From Lacrimispora sp. 210928-DFI.3.58 (GTDB lineage Bacteria > Bacillota > Clostridia > Lachnospirales > Lachnospiraceae), in NCBI RefSeq assembly GCF_020554865.1, contig NZ_JAJCIC010000005.1:1-64000 (forward strand): 64,000 nucleotides of DNA, in the 5' to 3' direction. The translations under genes were made by a program, and so were the position numbers. A model generated the notes under the pieces. The model made no database searches. It worked only from the letters and a program-made list of their open reading frames with translations, and was not told the origin of the DNA. This document shows, in pieces, positions 1 through 9,872 of the stretch; positions within the stretch are counted from its first letter, which is position 1, and each line of letters opens with the position of its first letter.

Positions 1-79
1 GCATCTCTGCTTTTTAATTATTCAGTTGTAACACATGTATTGTAATCCTACAGAACGGAAACTCAAGGGTTTTCTTTGT

Positions 80-110
80 TCTGGACGAATAAGTCCGAAT
101 ATGCTATACT
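80..110 (+). promoter_or_regulatory. Probable sigma-A promoter of gdpP
   Basis: TATACT at 105-110 is preceded by TG at 102-103, which makes an extended -10 element. The -35 region around 81-87 (CTGGACG) matches poorly, as is common when the -10 is extended. It lies about 45 bases upstream of the gdpP start. Bases 1-79 show no gene. Confidence 0.55.
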
Positions 111-157
111 TATTAAGATAGGCGTATTCCAGTTTCGGATATGATTGGAGGCAAACC

Positions 158-2206
158 ATGAGAGATAAAGGAAGGGTGCGGGGAACCTTCAGGACTTACC
201 TGCAGTGGCCGCTTATGATGTCGGTCTTTATGATCCTGCTGACGGCTTTGGTAGCGGCGGTATCCTTAAAGGCGGGGATCATTGTATCGGTTTTCACCCT
301 GATCTATATAGGGATCGCGTTGTGGCTCTACTTTTCCAGAAAAAGGGGGATATTGGCGGGGCTGATCTCATTTTCCTCTGCCTACGGACAGAGCAGCCAG
401 ATCCTGATGGAGGAAATGCTGATCCCCTATGCAGTGACAGACAGCAGCGGCCGTCTGCTATGGATGAACCGGGAATTCCGGGAGGTTCTGGCAGTGGATA
501 AGAGCGCTGCGAAAAATATCACAGCCATTTTCCCGGAGGTGACAAAGGAGCTTCTTGCCACAGGCGGGGAGATGATGAGCGTTCACACTACCTATGGTGA
601 GAGGAAGTTCAGAGTAGATCTGAAAGAGATCATGCTGGACCATATGGGATCGGCGGCAGTGGAGTTTGGCGTGGAGGGCAAAGGCGCTTCAGTCACAGCC
701 GTGTATCTGATAGACGAGACCCAGACCTTAAAGTATATGCAGCAGATCCATGACCAGAAGCTGGTGGCAGGCCTTATTTATCTGGACAATTATGATGAGG
801 CCTTAGAGAGCGTGGAGGAGGTCCGCCGCTCTTTGCTCACGGCTCTCATAGACCGTAAGATCAGCAAATATATTTCCGGCATGAACGGTATTGTGAAGAA
901 GATGGAGAAGGACAAATATTTCTTTGTGATCAAGCAGCAGTATATGGCAAGGATCCAGGAGGAGCGCTTCTCTATTCTTGAAGATGTAAAGACAGTCAAC
1001 ATCGGCAATGACATGGCAGTCACCTTAAGTATCGGAATTGGTATGAACGGGGACAGCTACAGCCAGAATTACGACTATGCCAGAACCTCCATTGACATGG
1101 CCCTGGGGCGCGGCGGTGATCAGGCAGTTGTAAAGGATGCTGACAAGATACAGTATTACGGCGGCAAGGCCCAGCAGATGGAAAAGACCACCCGCGTGAA
1201 GGCCCGTGTGAAAGCCCACGCCCTCCGCGAGCTGATGGAGAACAAGGACCGCCTTCTGATCATGGGACACAGACTGGCGGATATTGACTCCTTTGGAGCA
1301 GCGATCGGTATTTACCGCATTGCCATGTCCATGAACAAGAAAGCCAACATTGTTGTAAATGAGGTAACCTCCTCTGTGCGCCCCATGATGGACCGTTTTA
1401 TCGGAAATGGGGAGTACCCTGAGGATATGTTCCTAAAAGGGCCCCAGGCCCAGGAGCTTGTGGATCCCGGTACCATGCTGGTGGTGGTGGATGTGAACAG
1501 GCCCAGTATCACAGATGAACCTTCCCTCCTTCGTATGGTGAAGACCATCGTTGTGCTGGATCACCACAGGACCAGCAGTGAGATCATTGATAATGCAGTG
1601 CTTTCCTATGTGGAGCCCTATGCGTCCTCTGCCTGCGAGATGGTGGCGGAGGTGCTGCAGTATATTGCTGACGGCATCCGCGTAAGGCCGGCAGAGGCAG
1701 ATGCCATGTATGCCGGCATTGTGATCGATACGCAGAACTTTACCAACCAGACAGGAGTCCGCACCTTTGAGGCCGCAGCTTTCCTGAGGAGGAACGGAGC
1801 AGACATTACCAGGGTCCGCAAGCTGTTCAGGGAGAACATGCGGGATTATCAGGCAAAGGCCGAGGCCGTCCGGGCTGCAGAGGTTTATATGGATGCCTTT
1901 GCCATCAGCGTGTGTCCGGCTGAGGGACTTGACAGCCCCACCATCATTGGAGCCCAGGCAGCCAATGAGCTGCTGGAGATCCGGGGCATTAAGGCTTCCG
2001 TGGTTCTGACAGATTATAATGGCACGATTTATTTCAGCGCCCGCTCCATTGACGAGGTCAATGTGCAGGTTATGATGGAAAAGCTGGGAGGCGGAGGCCA
2101 CCGGACCATCGCAGGCGCCCAGATGCAGAAGGTCTCCATAGAGGAGGCCAAAGAACGGCTGAAAGAGGTTATCCGCCAGATGGTGGAGGAAGGCCAGGTT
2201 TCTTAA
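158..2206 (+). CDS. gdpP: Cyclic-di-AMP phosphodiesterase GdpP (YybT family)
   Basis: A membrane-bound enzyme that cleaves c-di-AMP to pApA and so lowers the signal controlling potassium, turgor and cell-wall homeostasis. Two membrane segments lie at about residues 16-58, followed by a degenerate PAS-like region, a modified GGDEF domain at about 170-300, and the DHH/DHHA1 phosphodiesterase. The metal-binding motifs are visible: a DIDS-type motif near residue 372, DHH at 468-470 and GGGGH at 644-648. The 682-aa length fits the family. A GGAGG site at 147-151 supports this ATG. It stands upstream of rplI and dnaB, the usual Firmicutes order. The function is assigned from the family; the motifs are seen directly. 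Confidence 0.95.
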   Translation: MRDKGRVRGTFRTYLQWPLMMSVFMILLTALVAAVSLKAGIIVSVFTLIYIGIALWLYFSRKRGILAGLISFSSAYGQSSQILMEEMLIPYAVTDSSGRLLWMNREFREVLAVDKSAAKNITAIFPEVTKELLATGGEMMSVHTTYGERKFRVDLKEIMLDHMGSAAVEFGVEGKGASVTAVYLIDETQTLKYMQQIHDQKLVAGLIYLDNYDEALESVEEVRRSLLTALIDRKISKYISGMNGIVKKMEKDKYFFVIKQQYMARIQEERFSILEDVKTVNIGNDMAVTLSIGIGMNGDSYSQNYDYARTSIDMALGRGGDQAVVKDADKIQYYGGKAQQMEKTTRVKARVKAHALRELMENKDRLLIMGHRLADIDSFGAAIGIYRIAMSMNKKANIVVNEVTSSVRPMMDRFIGNGEYPEDMFLKGPQAQELVDPGTMLVVVDVNRPSITDEPSLLRMVKTIVVLDHHRTSSEIIDNAVLSYVEPYASSACEMVAEVLQYIADGIRVRPAEADAMYAGIVIDTQNFTNQTGVRTFEAAAFLRRNGADITRVRKLFRENMRDYQAKAEAVRAAEVYMDAFAISVCPAEGLDSPTIIGAQAANELLEIRGIKASVVLTDYNGTIYFSARSIDEVNVQVMMEKLGGGGHRTIAGAQMQKVSIEEAKERLKEVIRQMVEEGQVS

Positions 2207-2300
2207 GAAGTTCAGACCGCGTTTTGGGTGATAAGTTAAGGCAGAGGTAACTGTGGGGGTACTGAACAGTTAAGATAGAGACAGAAAGGAAGAGATCAAA

Positions 2301-2747
2301 ATGGAAATCGTATTATTAGAAGATGTAAAAGCATTAGGAAAAAAGGGACAGATCGTGAAGGTAAACGACGGCTATGCCAGGAACTTCATTCTTCCGAAGA
2401 AGCTGGGCGTAGAGGCTACAGCAAAGAACTTAAATGACTTAAAGCTTCAGAAGGCAAATGATGCGAAGATCGCAGCAGAGCAGCTGGCAGCGGCAAAGGC
2501 CCTGGGAGAGAAGCTGGAGAAGTCCTCTGTTACCGTTTCCATCAAGGCCGGAGAGGGCGGAAGGGCCTTCGGTTCCGTATCCTCCAAAGAGATCGGCAAG
2601 GCCATAAGCGACCAGCTGGGCCTGGAGGTAGATAAGAAGAAGATTGTACTGAATGACCCGATCAAATCCATCGGCAGCTTCGAGGTTCCTGTGAAGCTTC
2701 ACAAGGATGTGACTGCGAAGCTGGCAGTAAAGGTAGTCGAGGCGTAA
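2301..2747 (+). CDS. rplI: 50S ribosomal protein L9
   Basis: Large-subunit protein that binds 23S rRNA. The N-terminal half carries the L9 signature ([22 protein letters not shown], residues 8-29), followed by a long lysine-rich connecting helix at about 45-75 and the C-terminal domain. 148 aa is the normal length. It sits 94 bases after gdpP and 6 bases before dnaB, so it is probably co-transcribed with both. Confidence 0.97.
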   Translation: MEIVLLEDVKALGKKGQIVKVNDGYARNFILPKKLGVEATAKNLNDLKLQKANDAKIAAEQLAAAKALGEKLEKSSVTVSIKAGEGGRAFGSVSSKEIGKAISDQLGLEVDKKKIVLNDPIKSIGSFEVPVKLHKDVTAKLAVKVVEA

Positions 2748-2753
2748 GAAATT

Positions 2754-4106
2754 ATGGAAGAAGCTCTGATAAAACGTGTGCTTCCCCACAGTCTGGAAGC
2801 AGAGCAGTCTGTGATCGGCTCCATGCTGATGGACCGGGAGGCGGTGATCGCCGCATCGGAGATCATTACAGGCAGTGATTTTTACCAGCAGCAGTACGGG
2901 ATCATGTTTGATGCCATGGTGGAGCTCTTTAATGAGGGGAAGCCTGTGGATCTTGTGACACTCCAGGACCGCTTAAAGGAAAAGGATGTGCCGCCGGAGG
3001 TCAGCAGCCTGGATTTTGTCCGGGATATTGTCACCATAGTCCCCACATCGGCAAATGTGAGATCCTACGCCAATATTGTCAGCGAGAAGGCTGTGCTGCG
3101 CAGGCTCATAAGGACAACGGAGGACATTGCCAACACCTGCTATGCAGGCAAGGAGCCTTTGGACAATATTCTGGCAGATACAGAAAAGTCCATTTTTAAC
3201 CTGCTCCAGAACCGCGGGGGCCAGGAATTTGTGCCCATCAAGCAGGTTGCCATCAATGTGCTGGAAAAGATCGAGGAGGCCTACAAGAACCAGGGAACGG
3301 TCACAGGGATCCCCTCCGGGTTTATTGACCTGGATTATAAGCTTTCCGGCTTCCAGCCCTCTGACTTTATCCTGATCGCCGCCCGTCCTTCCATGGGCAA
3401 GACGGCCTTTGTGCTGAATGTAGTGGATCATGTGGCAGTGCGCAAGGGCCTGCCCTGTATGATATTCAGTCTTGAGATGTCAAAGGAGCAGCTGGTTAAC
3501 CGTATGCTTTCCATGGAGTCCAATGTGGATTCCCAGAAGCTGCGCACGGGTACTCTGACTGATTCGGACTGGGATGCAGTGGTAGAGGGAGTGGGGGTCA
3601 TTGGAAATTCTAAGCTCATCATCGATGACACCCCAGGCATTTCCGTATCAGAGCTCCGCTCCAAGTGCAGGAAGATGAAGCTGGAATACGGCTTAAGTGT
3701 GGTGATCATCGACTACCTGCAGCTCATGAGCGGCAGCCGCAAGGGCGGAAACGATAACCGCCAGCAGGAGATCTCCGACATTTCGCGCTCCTTAAAGGCG
3801 CTGGCAAGGGAGCTTCACGCTCCGGTGATCGCACTGTCCCAGCTCTCCAGAGCCTGCGAGACGAGAACAGACCACAGGCCTATGCTTTCTGACCTGCGTG
3901 AGTCGGGAGCCATTGAGCAGGATGCGGACGTTGTCATGTTCCTCTACCGTGATGATTACTATAATAAGGATACGGAGCATCCCAATGAGGCTGAGGTCAT
4001 CATTGCGAAGCAGCGTAATGGCCCTATCGGCACAGTGAACCTGATATGGAAGCCGGAGTACACAAAGTTTGTGAATGCGGCAAGGCCTCAGGGAGGCGGC
4101 CAGTAA
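2754..4106 (+). CDS. dnaB: Replicative DNA helicase DnaB
   Basis: The hexameric helicase that unwinds DNA at the replication fork and receives primase. The N-terminal DnaB_N domain covers about residues 5-115 and a RecA-like ATPase domain about 185-440. The Walker A sequence ARPSMGKT is at 210-217 and a Walker B-type strand (VVIIDYLQLM) is near 320. 450 aa is full length. It starts 6 bases after rplI, and its weak SD (GAGGCG) lies inside the rplI end, suggesting translational coupling. Confidence 0.97.
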   Translation: MEEALIKRVLPHSLEAEQSVIGSMLMDREAVIAASEIITGSDFYQQQYGIMFDAMVELFNEGKPVDLVTLQDRLKEKDVPPEVSSLDFVRDIVTIVPTSANVRSYANIVSEKAVLRRLIRTTEDIANTCYAGKEPLDNILADTEKSIFNLLQNRGGQEFVPIKQVAINVLEKIEEAYKNQGTVTGIPSGFIDLDYKLSGFQPSDFILIAARPSMGKTAFVLNVVDHVAVRKGLPCMIFSLEMSKEQLVNRMLSMESNVDSQKLRTGTLTDSDWDAVVEGVGVIGNSKLIIDDTPGISVSELRSKCRKMKLEYGLSVVIIDYLQLMSGSRKGGNDNRQQEISDISRSLKALARELHAPVIALSQLSRACETRTDHRPMLSDLRESGAIEQDADVVMFLYRDDYYNKDTEHPNEAEVIIAKQRNGPIGTVNLIWKPEYTKFVNAARPQGGGQ

Positions 4107-4120
4107 AAATAAATGTCATA

Positions 4121-4195
4121 ATAGCCATTCTCAACGCATACATTAATAGTAAGGCAGGACATGCCTGTTTTAGATGTGAAGGAGAGAATGGCTAT
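4121..4195 (+). promoter_or_regulatory. 12-bp inverted repeat embracing the start of the MerR-type gene
   Basis: ATAGCCATTCTC at 4121-4132 is exactly complementary to GAGAATGGCTAT at 4184-4195. The right arm covers the end of the AAGGAG site and the candidate start codons of the next gene. In RNA the arms could pair and hide the ribosome site; in DNA they could be an operator. Either role is inference. Confidence 0.45.
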
Positions 4196-4865
4196 GGATG
4201 AAGTACATTATCTGATATCGGATGCATCCAAAAAGGTGGATGTGGAGGCCCATGTATTAAGGTACTGGGAAGAGGAGCTGGAGCTTGATATTCCCCGCAA
4301 TGAAATGGGACACCGGTATTATACGGATCTGCATATCCGTCTGTTTAAGCAGGTGAAGAACCTGAAGGAAAAGGGGTATCAGCTGAAGGCGATCAAGCAT
4401 GCCTTAGAGCAGGTCTTAGAAAAGGACGGCAAGGCCCAGGGGGAGCTGTCAGATGAGATCCTGGAGCGGGATATGGATGCGGCCTTAAAGGAGTTTAAGG
4501 AGGAAGAACGTGGAGGCAGCCTGGCTGCGGTCAAGAGCGATGAGGTGACAGTCCTTTCCATGGAGGATAAGATGGCCCAGTTCCAGCAGATCATGAATCT
4601 GATCATTGGAAGAGCTCTGGAGGTCAACAATGAAAAGCTGAGCCAGGATATCAGCAGTCTTGTGAACGAAAAGATGGCAAAGGAGCTGGAATTTCTCCTC
4701 CAGGCTTCCGATCAGAAGGAGGAGGAGCGTTTCAGGCAGCTGGATGAGACCATCCGGTCCTATCAGAAGGGCGGACAGGCTGAGGCTGCCGCTGCAAAGG
4801 TTCCCTTTTTTAAGCGCAGAAAATTTGGACGCAGCGGAAAAAAGCTGCGGGATGGAAAGAAGTAA
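4194..4865 (+). CDS. MerR-type DNA-binding protein with coiled-coil tail
   Basis: The N-terminal 75 residues form a MerR-like winged helix: the stretch VEAHVLRYWEEELELDI and then a conserved RYY and helix region. The remainder is rich in Glu and Lys, is probably coiled coil, and ends in a basic tail (KKRRKFGRSGKKLRDGKK type). The AAGGAG at 4179-4184 is well spaced for ATG 4194; ATGs at 4161 and 4188 are in frame but less well placed. It lies downstream of dnaB and is followed by a terminator. Similar proteins are found in Clostridia near replication or sporulation genes, but I do not know this one's target. Confidence 0.75.
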   Translation: MDEVHYLISDASKKVDVEAHVLRYWEEELELDIPRNEMGHRYYTDLHIRLFKQVKNLKEKGYQLKAIKHALEQVLEKDGKAQGELSDEILERDMDAALKEFKEEERGGSLAAVKSDEVTVLSMEDKMAQFQQIMNLIIGRALEVNNEKLSQDISSLVNEKMAKELEFLLQASDQKEEERFRQLDETIRSYQKGGQAEAAAAKVPFFKRRKFGRSGKKLRDGKK

Positions 4866-4871
4866 AAGGAC

Positions 4872-4910
4872 AGGCCGGAAGGAAAATAATTCCTCCGGCC
4901 TTTCAATTTT
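4872..4910 (+). terminator. Rho-independent terminator after the MerR-type gene
   Basis: AGGCCGG (4872-4878) pairs with CCGGCCT (4895-4901), with a further AGGAA/TTCCT stem inside and one bulged A. A T-rich run (TTCAATTTT) follows. It closes the gdpP-rplI-dnaB-merR transcription unit. Confidence 0.8.
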
Positions 4911-5016
4911 CTTAAGACCTTAAAATCATATCGCAATCAAACTTAAAATGTGTTAATATGTTGAAGTAAGAGCTGAAAGATACGGAAAGAAGAAGTAAGG
5001 AAAGGTACATACTTCA

Positions 5017-6633
5017 ATGGACAGAAAGAAGAGATATAACATACATGCCGTGTGCCGTCTGGCCTTTCAGATGACGGCAGTGGCTGTGATGCTGGGGGGC
5101 TGCGGCAGCAGCAAAGAGGCGGAGCCTGTAATGCAGGAGGAGGTATCCTCTGAGCCGGTGGTGATCCAGGCTGTGCCGGAAACGATTGCCCAGCTGGGGT
5201 TAGACGGGCAGATACTGCCGGGGTTAAATGATGTGGACCTGCCGGATGCGGAGCCTGCTCCCCAGTACCTGCGCATCGGTGTCCGCCATGAGATCGTAAA
5301 AAAGCTCCAGGAAAGACTGATGGAGCTGGGCTTTATGGACAACGATGAGCCCACGGAATATTATGGGGAAGTGACCCAGCAGGCAGTGAAGCATTTTCAG
5401 AGACAGAACGAACTGCCCATGGATGGAATCGTAGGAGATACCACCTGGGACGCGATCATGTCTACTGACGCCAAATATTATGCTGTTTCAAAGGGGACAC
5501 AGGGCGATGATATCCAGAGGATACAGCAGCGTCTCTACGAGCTGGGCTATCTGGCCACGGCAGATCTGGTGACAGGCAACTTTGGAGACTCCACCGAGGC
5601 AGCTGTGCTGAAGCTGCAGGAGGTCAATGGCTTAAGCCGGGACGGCAAGGTGGGACAGCAGACATTTAACCTGCTTTACAGTGATGAGATCAAGCCCAAT
5701 TTCCTCTCATACGGAGAGAAGAGCGATGTGGTCCTGGCATGTCAGGAGCGCTTGAAAGAGCTGGGCTATCTGACTACCACCCCTGACGGCGCTTACGGAC
5801 AGGACACCGTGGTGGCAGTAAAACAGTTCCAGGCCCGCAACGACCAGGTGGTGGACGGCTATCTGGGCCCATCCACCCGCATGGTGCTAAACAGTTCAGA
5901 GGCACGTCCCAACGGCCTCATGTTAGGTGAGCGGGGAGATTCTGTTACCAGGATACAGCAGCTGTTAAGCAAATACGGATACCTTTCTTCTGCCAACGTG
6001 ACAGGATACTACGGAGAGGTAACAGAGAATGCAGTAAAGAATTTCCAGAACCGCAACGGCCTTACGGCAGACGGACTGGTAGGCGTGCAGACCATGGCAA
6101 AGCTGACCGGCGACAATGTAAAGCGCCCGGCAGCGGGGACAGGAGGAAACGCAGGAGGAAGCACCGGAGGCGGGACTGCCGGAAGGAATCCGGGCACAAC
6201 CGGCGGCGGAAGTACGGGAGGAGCTGCGGGAGGCGGCCAGACCACCTCTCCTTCTGTCAATATACCGGCCAGCGGAGGTGCTTCCACCCTCATATCTATT
6301 GCCTCCTCCAAGATCGGAAGCCCCTATGTGTGGGGTTCAAAGGGACCAAACTCCTTTGACTGCTCCGGTTTTGTATACTGGTGTCTGAACCAGGCTGGCG
6401 TGAGCCAGAGCTATATGACCTCCTCCGGCTGGCGCAATGCAGGAAGATATACAAAAATTTCTAATTTTGGCGATATCAGAGCCGGGGATATCGTAGTGGT
6501 AAGAGGACATGTGGGAATTGCTGCCGGCGGCGGTATGGTGATCGATGCTTCCTCCAGTAATGGCAAGGTAGTGCACAGAAGCTTAAGCCAGTGGTGGGCA
6601 AACAACTTTATCTGTGCATGGAGGATATTCTAA
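5017..6633 (+). CDS. Lipoprotein with four peptidoglycan-binding repeats and an NlpC/P60 hydrolase domain
   Basis: A predicted cell-wall endopeptidase anchored outside the membrane. Residues 1-29 form a lipoprotein signal with a lipobox ending in LGGC. Four PG_binding_1 repeats lie at about 88-145, 155-220, 230-290 and 300-365. A Gly/Thr-rich linker (about 370-415) leads to an NlpC/P60 domain with catalytic Cys449 (in FDCSG) and His498 (in RGHVG). These enzymes cleave gamma-D-Glu-diaminopimelate type bonds in stem peptides. An AAGGAAAGG site precedes the ATG. It stands just upstream of a two-component pair, which may regulate it. Confidence 0.9.
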   Translation: MDRKKRYNIHAVCRLAFQMTAVAVMLGGCGSSKEAEPVMQEEVSSEPVVIQAVPETIAQLGLDGQILPGLNDVDLPDAEPAPQYLRIGVRHEIVKKLQERLMELGFMDNDEPTEYYGEVTQQAVKHFQRQNELPMDGIVGDTTWDAIMSTDAKYYAVSKGTQGDDIQRIQQRLYELGYLATADLVTGNFGDSTEAAVLKLQEVNGLSRDGKVGQQTFNLLYSDEIKPNFLSYGEKSDVVLACQERLKELGYLTTTPDGAYGQDTVVAVKQFQARNDQVVDGYLGPSTRMVLNSSEARPNGLMLGERGDSVTRIQQLLSKYGYLSSANVTGYYGEVTENAVKNFQNRNGLTADGLVGVQTMAKLTGDNVKRPAAGTGGNAGGSTGGGTAGRNPGTTGGGSTGGAAGGGQTTSPSVNIPASGGASTLISIASSKIGSPYVWGSKGPNSFDCSGFVYWCLNQAGVSQSYMTSSGWRNAGRYTKISNFGDIRAGDIVVVRGHVGIAAGGGMVIDASSSNGKVVHRSLSQWWANNFICAWRIF

Positions 6634-6671
6634 GCAATACAAATGAGAAGGTATGAGAGAAGGAGGTTCCT

Positions 6672-7367
6672 ATGCAGACAATACTTGTATGTGATGATGA
6701 CAGGCAGATCGTAGAAGCGATCGATATTTATCTTACAGGCGAAGGGTACAAGGTAATCAAGGCCTACGACGGCTTTGAGGCTTTGGAAAATCTGGAAAAA
6801 AATGAGGTCGATCTGCTGATCGTAGATGTGATGATGCCAGGGCTTGACGGGATCCGCACGACCCTTAAGGTAAGGGAAAACAGCAGTATCCCGATCATTA
6901 TCCTTTCAGCAAAGTCAGAGGACGCGGATAAGATCCTGGGCCTTAACATAGGGGCAGATGACTATATCACAAAGCCCTTTAATCCCTTAGAGCTGGTGGC
7001 AAGAGTGAAGTCCCAGCTCCGCCGCTATACCCAGCTGGGCAATATGAACCAGCAGATGGAGGGACAGGTTTATAAATGCGGCGGGCTTCAGATCAATGAT
7101 GACAATAAGGAAGTGACAGTGGACGGTGATCCCATTAAGCTGACTCCCATTGAGTACAATATCCTCCTTCTTCTTGTGAAGAATGCGGGAAAGGTATTCT
7201 CCATTGATGAGATCTATGAGCAGATATGGAATGAGGAGGCCATCGGTGCAGACAATACGGTGGCTGTCCACATTCGTCACATACGTGAGAAGATCGAGAT
7301 CAATCCCAGGGAGCCCAAATACCTGAAGGTTGTTTGGGGCGTGGGATACAAGATTGAAAAACAGTAG
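6672..7367 (+). CDS. OmpR/PhoB-type response regulator (VanR/RegX-like)
   Basis: The receiver domain occupies residues 1-115, with acidic pocket D8-D10, phospho-acceptor D52 (IVDVMMPG) and the conserved lysine in the KPF motif near 101. A winged-helix DNA-binding domain occupies about 130-228 and ends with the typical VWGVGYKIE. 231 aa is standard. The AGAAGGAGG site before the ATG is strong. The sensor kinase begins 8 bases downstream. It follows a wall hydrolase, so a cell-envelope regulon is plausible. Confidence 0.93.
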   Translation: MQTILVCDDDRQIVEAIDIYLTGEGYKVIKAYDGFEALENLEKNEVDLLIVDVMMPGLDGIRTTLKVRENSSIPIIILSAKSEDADKILGLNIGADDYITKPFNPLELVARVKSQLRRYTQLGNMNQQMEGQVYKCGGLQINDDNKEVTVDGDPIKLTPIEYNILLLLVKNAGKVFSIDEIYEQIWNEEAIGADNTVAVHIRHIREKIEINPREPKYLKVVWGVGYKIEKQ

Positions 7368-7375
7368 GTGATGTT

Positions 7376-9823
7376 ATGGAGAGATCCAGGATAAAAATCT
7401 ACAGGAAGAAAACGACATTGACAGTCATCCATATCCTATTTCTCATTATGGTGGTGGCAGGCATCAGCGTCATGTATTTTAATGCCAATTACGGAAAAGG
7501 GATCAAGTGGATCTTCGATGATTCCTATGAGGATTCGGATGCCTTCAGCATCCAGCTGGGAAAGGATATTGAGTATATTTTTTCCTATGTGGGATACAGG
7601 GATATGTTTGAGACAGACGGGAAGCTGGATATGCACAAGAAGATCGTGGGTATCACAGACGGCCCCGGCCGCCAGGAGGACTATACCCTGGACTGGATGG
7701 TGCGCTACGCGAAGACAAGAGGATATTATCTGGATGAGAATTTTGTCCTTCAGGGCATTCCCACCTCCATGGAGGAGGATGAGAGGGAGGTCGTTATTGA
7801 TTATCAGATGTACAATCCCCGCCTGCCCAATGACGGCTTTCTGGAAAACAGGATGACAATGGAGGAGCTGTCTCTGGACATATTGGAGCATCTGGGAGAG
7901 TATTCCTTCATTTACTACAACTATATTGAAAAACCGGCCAACATGCGGTTCCGCATCGTCTACTGCAGCGACAGCGGGGAAGAGACCGTATACACCAACG
8001 CGCCGGATATGAGCCTGGAGGAGTTTAAGACAACAGGAAAATACGTATATATTCCGGGCAATACCATCAAAATGGAAACCAATCTTGCTGCGGTCCCGGT
8101 CAACATGGCCCCTTTGCTGGAGTGGTGGAATCCCTATGATAATGACCAGAATTATATGATCATTTCCATTGACACCACATATCCCTATCAGGATGCCTAT
8201 GCCATAGAGGCCAAAGAATACAGCGATGCCAGAAGCGGGTTTATCCTGGGGATGCAGGGCGTTGCGGCAGGTATCATCGGGTGTATTGTAACCCTGGTGC
8301 TGCTGTCGATCCTGTCGGGCCACGTAGATGAGAATAGAGAGGAGATCCAACTCTATCCTGTCGATGAGCTCCACACAGAGTCTTACATACTTCTGTGGGC
8401 AATGGGAACAGCTGCCATCCTGTATTTGGGGAGACATCTGGCGATGCAGCTCATTGGCCTTTTTGCCACGGAAAGCCAGATGGATTACTGGAAAAAGGTT
8501 GTAAAAGCCACCATACTTTATGGAAGCATGGTGCTGTTCCTCTTTGGCATGCTCCGCCGGTACAAGGCCAGGGCCATATGGGAGAACAGCCTTGCAAAAC
8601 GGGTTAAGGAGTCGTTTAAGGATTATCTGGGACATATTACCTATGCGGCAGGGATGTGCTTTTGCTATCTGGCGTTCTTATGTGGAAATGCTGCGATGAT
8701 GTGGGGGCTCCTGTTTGTGTTTGTGTTCAGCAAAGATGCGCTGAGCTACCGCATCATGTTCTATTCCTTTTTCGCCCTGGCTGTGGGGATCGATGGCTTG
8801 ATGTTCCACTATCTGTTCAAAAAATCCATACAGCGTGATCTTCTGGATGAAGCAGTTTCCAATATTTCCCAGGGGAATACGGAGTATACCGTGAATCTGG
8901 AGCGCCTCTCAGGCAAGGAACGGAGCATGGGAGAGCATATCAACAATATCAGCAGCGGCCTCGGAACAGCGCTTAAGGAGCAGGTGAAAAGTGAGCGCCT
9001 GAAGGCGGACCTGATCACCAATGTTTCCCATGATATCAAGACGCCTCTCACATCCATTATCAATTACGTGGATCTGTTAAAGAGGGAGAAGATAAGCGAT
9101 CCGAAGATCGCCGGATACCTGGAGGTCTTGGATCAGAAGTCTCAGCGCCTAAAGACACTGACAGAGGATCTGGTGGAGGCCTCAAAGGCAAGCTCAGGAA
9201 ACGTAAAGCTTGAGATGTTTGATATCAACCTGGTGGAGCTGGTGCAGCAGACCAACGGCGAGTTTGAGGAGCGCTTTGCCATGCGTCATCTGGAGCTGGT
9301 ATCCAGCCTGCCGGAGGCAGCACTGATCATCCGTGCAGATGGAAGGCGGCTGTGGCGCGTGCTGGAGAATCTCTATACAAATGCATTTAAATATGCCATG
9401 GAGCACAGCAGGATCTATGTGGATGTGGAAGAGAAGGACGGCCAGGCTGTTTTTACCATGAAGAATGTGTCCGAGAATCCTTTGAATATCAGTGCAGATG
9501 AGCTGACAGAGCGTTTTGTCAGGGGAGATGTGGCAAGAACTACAGAGGGAAGCGGCCTGGGACTTTCTATTGCCCAGAGCCTTACCCAGATACAGGGCGG
9601 CACCTTCCATCTTGAGATCGACGGCGACCTGTTTAAGGCAACTGTCATGTTCCCTATCAGACGATGTGAGCGCCGGGAGGACAGAAATGCCCTGACAAAC
9701 AGCGCTGATGCCGGGAAGACAGAAGAGGATGGAAAAGAGGCTGAAAGCCCTGCGCCGGAAGCTGAGGAGGAAGCGGCTCTCACAGCGGAGGCGGAAAAGC
9801 AGGAGAGAGCGCAGAGCGTTTAG
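7376..9823 (+). CDS. Membrane sensor histidine kinase with large extracytoplasmic domain
   Basis: Partner of the upstream response regulator. A first membrane segment (about residues 14-35) is followed by a roughly 255-residue outside domain. Several more hydrophobic segments lie between about 296 and 480. A HisKA helix follows with phospho-acceptor His552 (NVSHDIKTPLTS), and then a HATPase_c domain with N box near 662 and GLGLSIA near 725. The last 40 residues are rich in Glu and Ala and lie beyond the catalytic domain, which is unusual. At 815 aa it is long for the family. The signal it senses cannot be read from sequence. Confidence 0.9.
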   Translation: MERSRIKIYRKKTTLTVIHILFLIMVVAGISVMYFNANYGKGIKWIFDDSYEDSDAFSIQLGKDIEYIFSYVGYRDMFETDGKLDMHKKIVGITDGPGRQEDYTLDWMVRYAKTRGYYLDENFVLQGIPTSMEEDEREVVIDYQMYNPRLPNDGFLENRMTMEELSLDILEHLGEYSFIYYNYIEKPANMRFRIVYCSDSGEETVYTNAPDMSLEEFKTTGKYVYIPGNTIKMETNLAAVPVNMAPLLEWWNPYDNDQNYMIISIDTTYPYQDAYAIEAKEYSDARSGFILGMQGVAAGIIGCIVTLVLLSILSGHVDENREEIQLYPVDELHTESYILLWAMGTAAILYLGRHLAMQLIGLFATESQMDYWKKVVKATILYGSMVLFLFGMLRRYKARAIWENSLAKRVKESFKDYLGHITYAAGMCFCYLAFLCGNAAMMWGLLFVFVFSKDALSYRIMFYSFFALAVGIDGLMFHYLFKKSIQRDLLDEAVSNISQGNTEYTVNLERLSGKERSMGEHINNISSGLGTALKEQVKSERLKADLITNVSHDIKTPLTSIINYVDLLKREKISDPKIAGYLEVLDQKSQRLKTLTEDLVEASKASSGNVKLEMFDINLVELVQQTNGEFEERFAMRHLELVSSLPEAALIIRADGRRLWRVLENLYTNAFKYAMEHSRIYVDVEEKDGQAVFTMKNVSENPLNISADELTERFVRGDVARTTEGSGLGLSIAQSLTQIQGGTFHLEIDGDLFKATVMFPIRRCERREDRNALTNSADAGKTEEDGKEAESPAPEAEEEAALTAEAEKQERAQSV

Positions 9824-9841
9824 AGGACAAATCTTGAAAAT

Positions 9842-9872
9842 ACCCCCGGGACAGTATGTTCCGGGGGCTTTT
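9842..9872 (+). terminator. Terminator after the sensor kinase
   Basis: CCCCCGGGAC (9843-9852) pairs with GTTCCGGGGG (9858-9867), allowing one G-T pair, and is followed by CTTTT. The region 9873-10091 beyond it shows no convincing gene, only a 12-bp palindrome CTTGCGCGCAAG at 10021-10032. Confidence 0.8.

Noticed and set aside
7436..8635. A 399-codon minus-strand frame opposite the sensor kinase
   Set aside because: The plus strand encodes a clear histidine kinase; the antisense product has no domain and no SD, and is rich in His, Ile and Gln as expected of a shadow frame.
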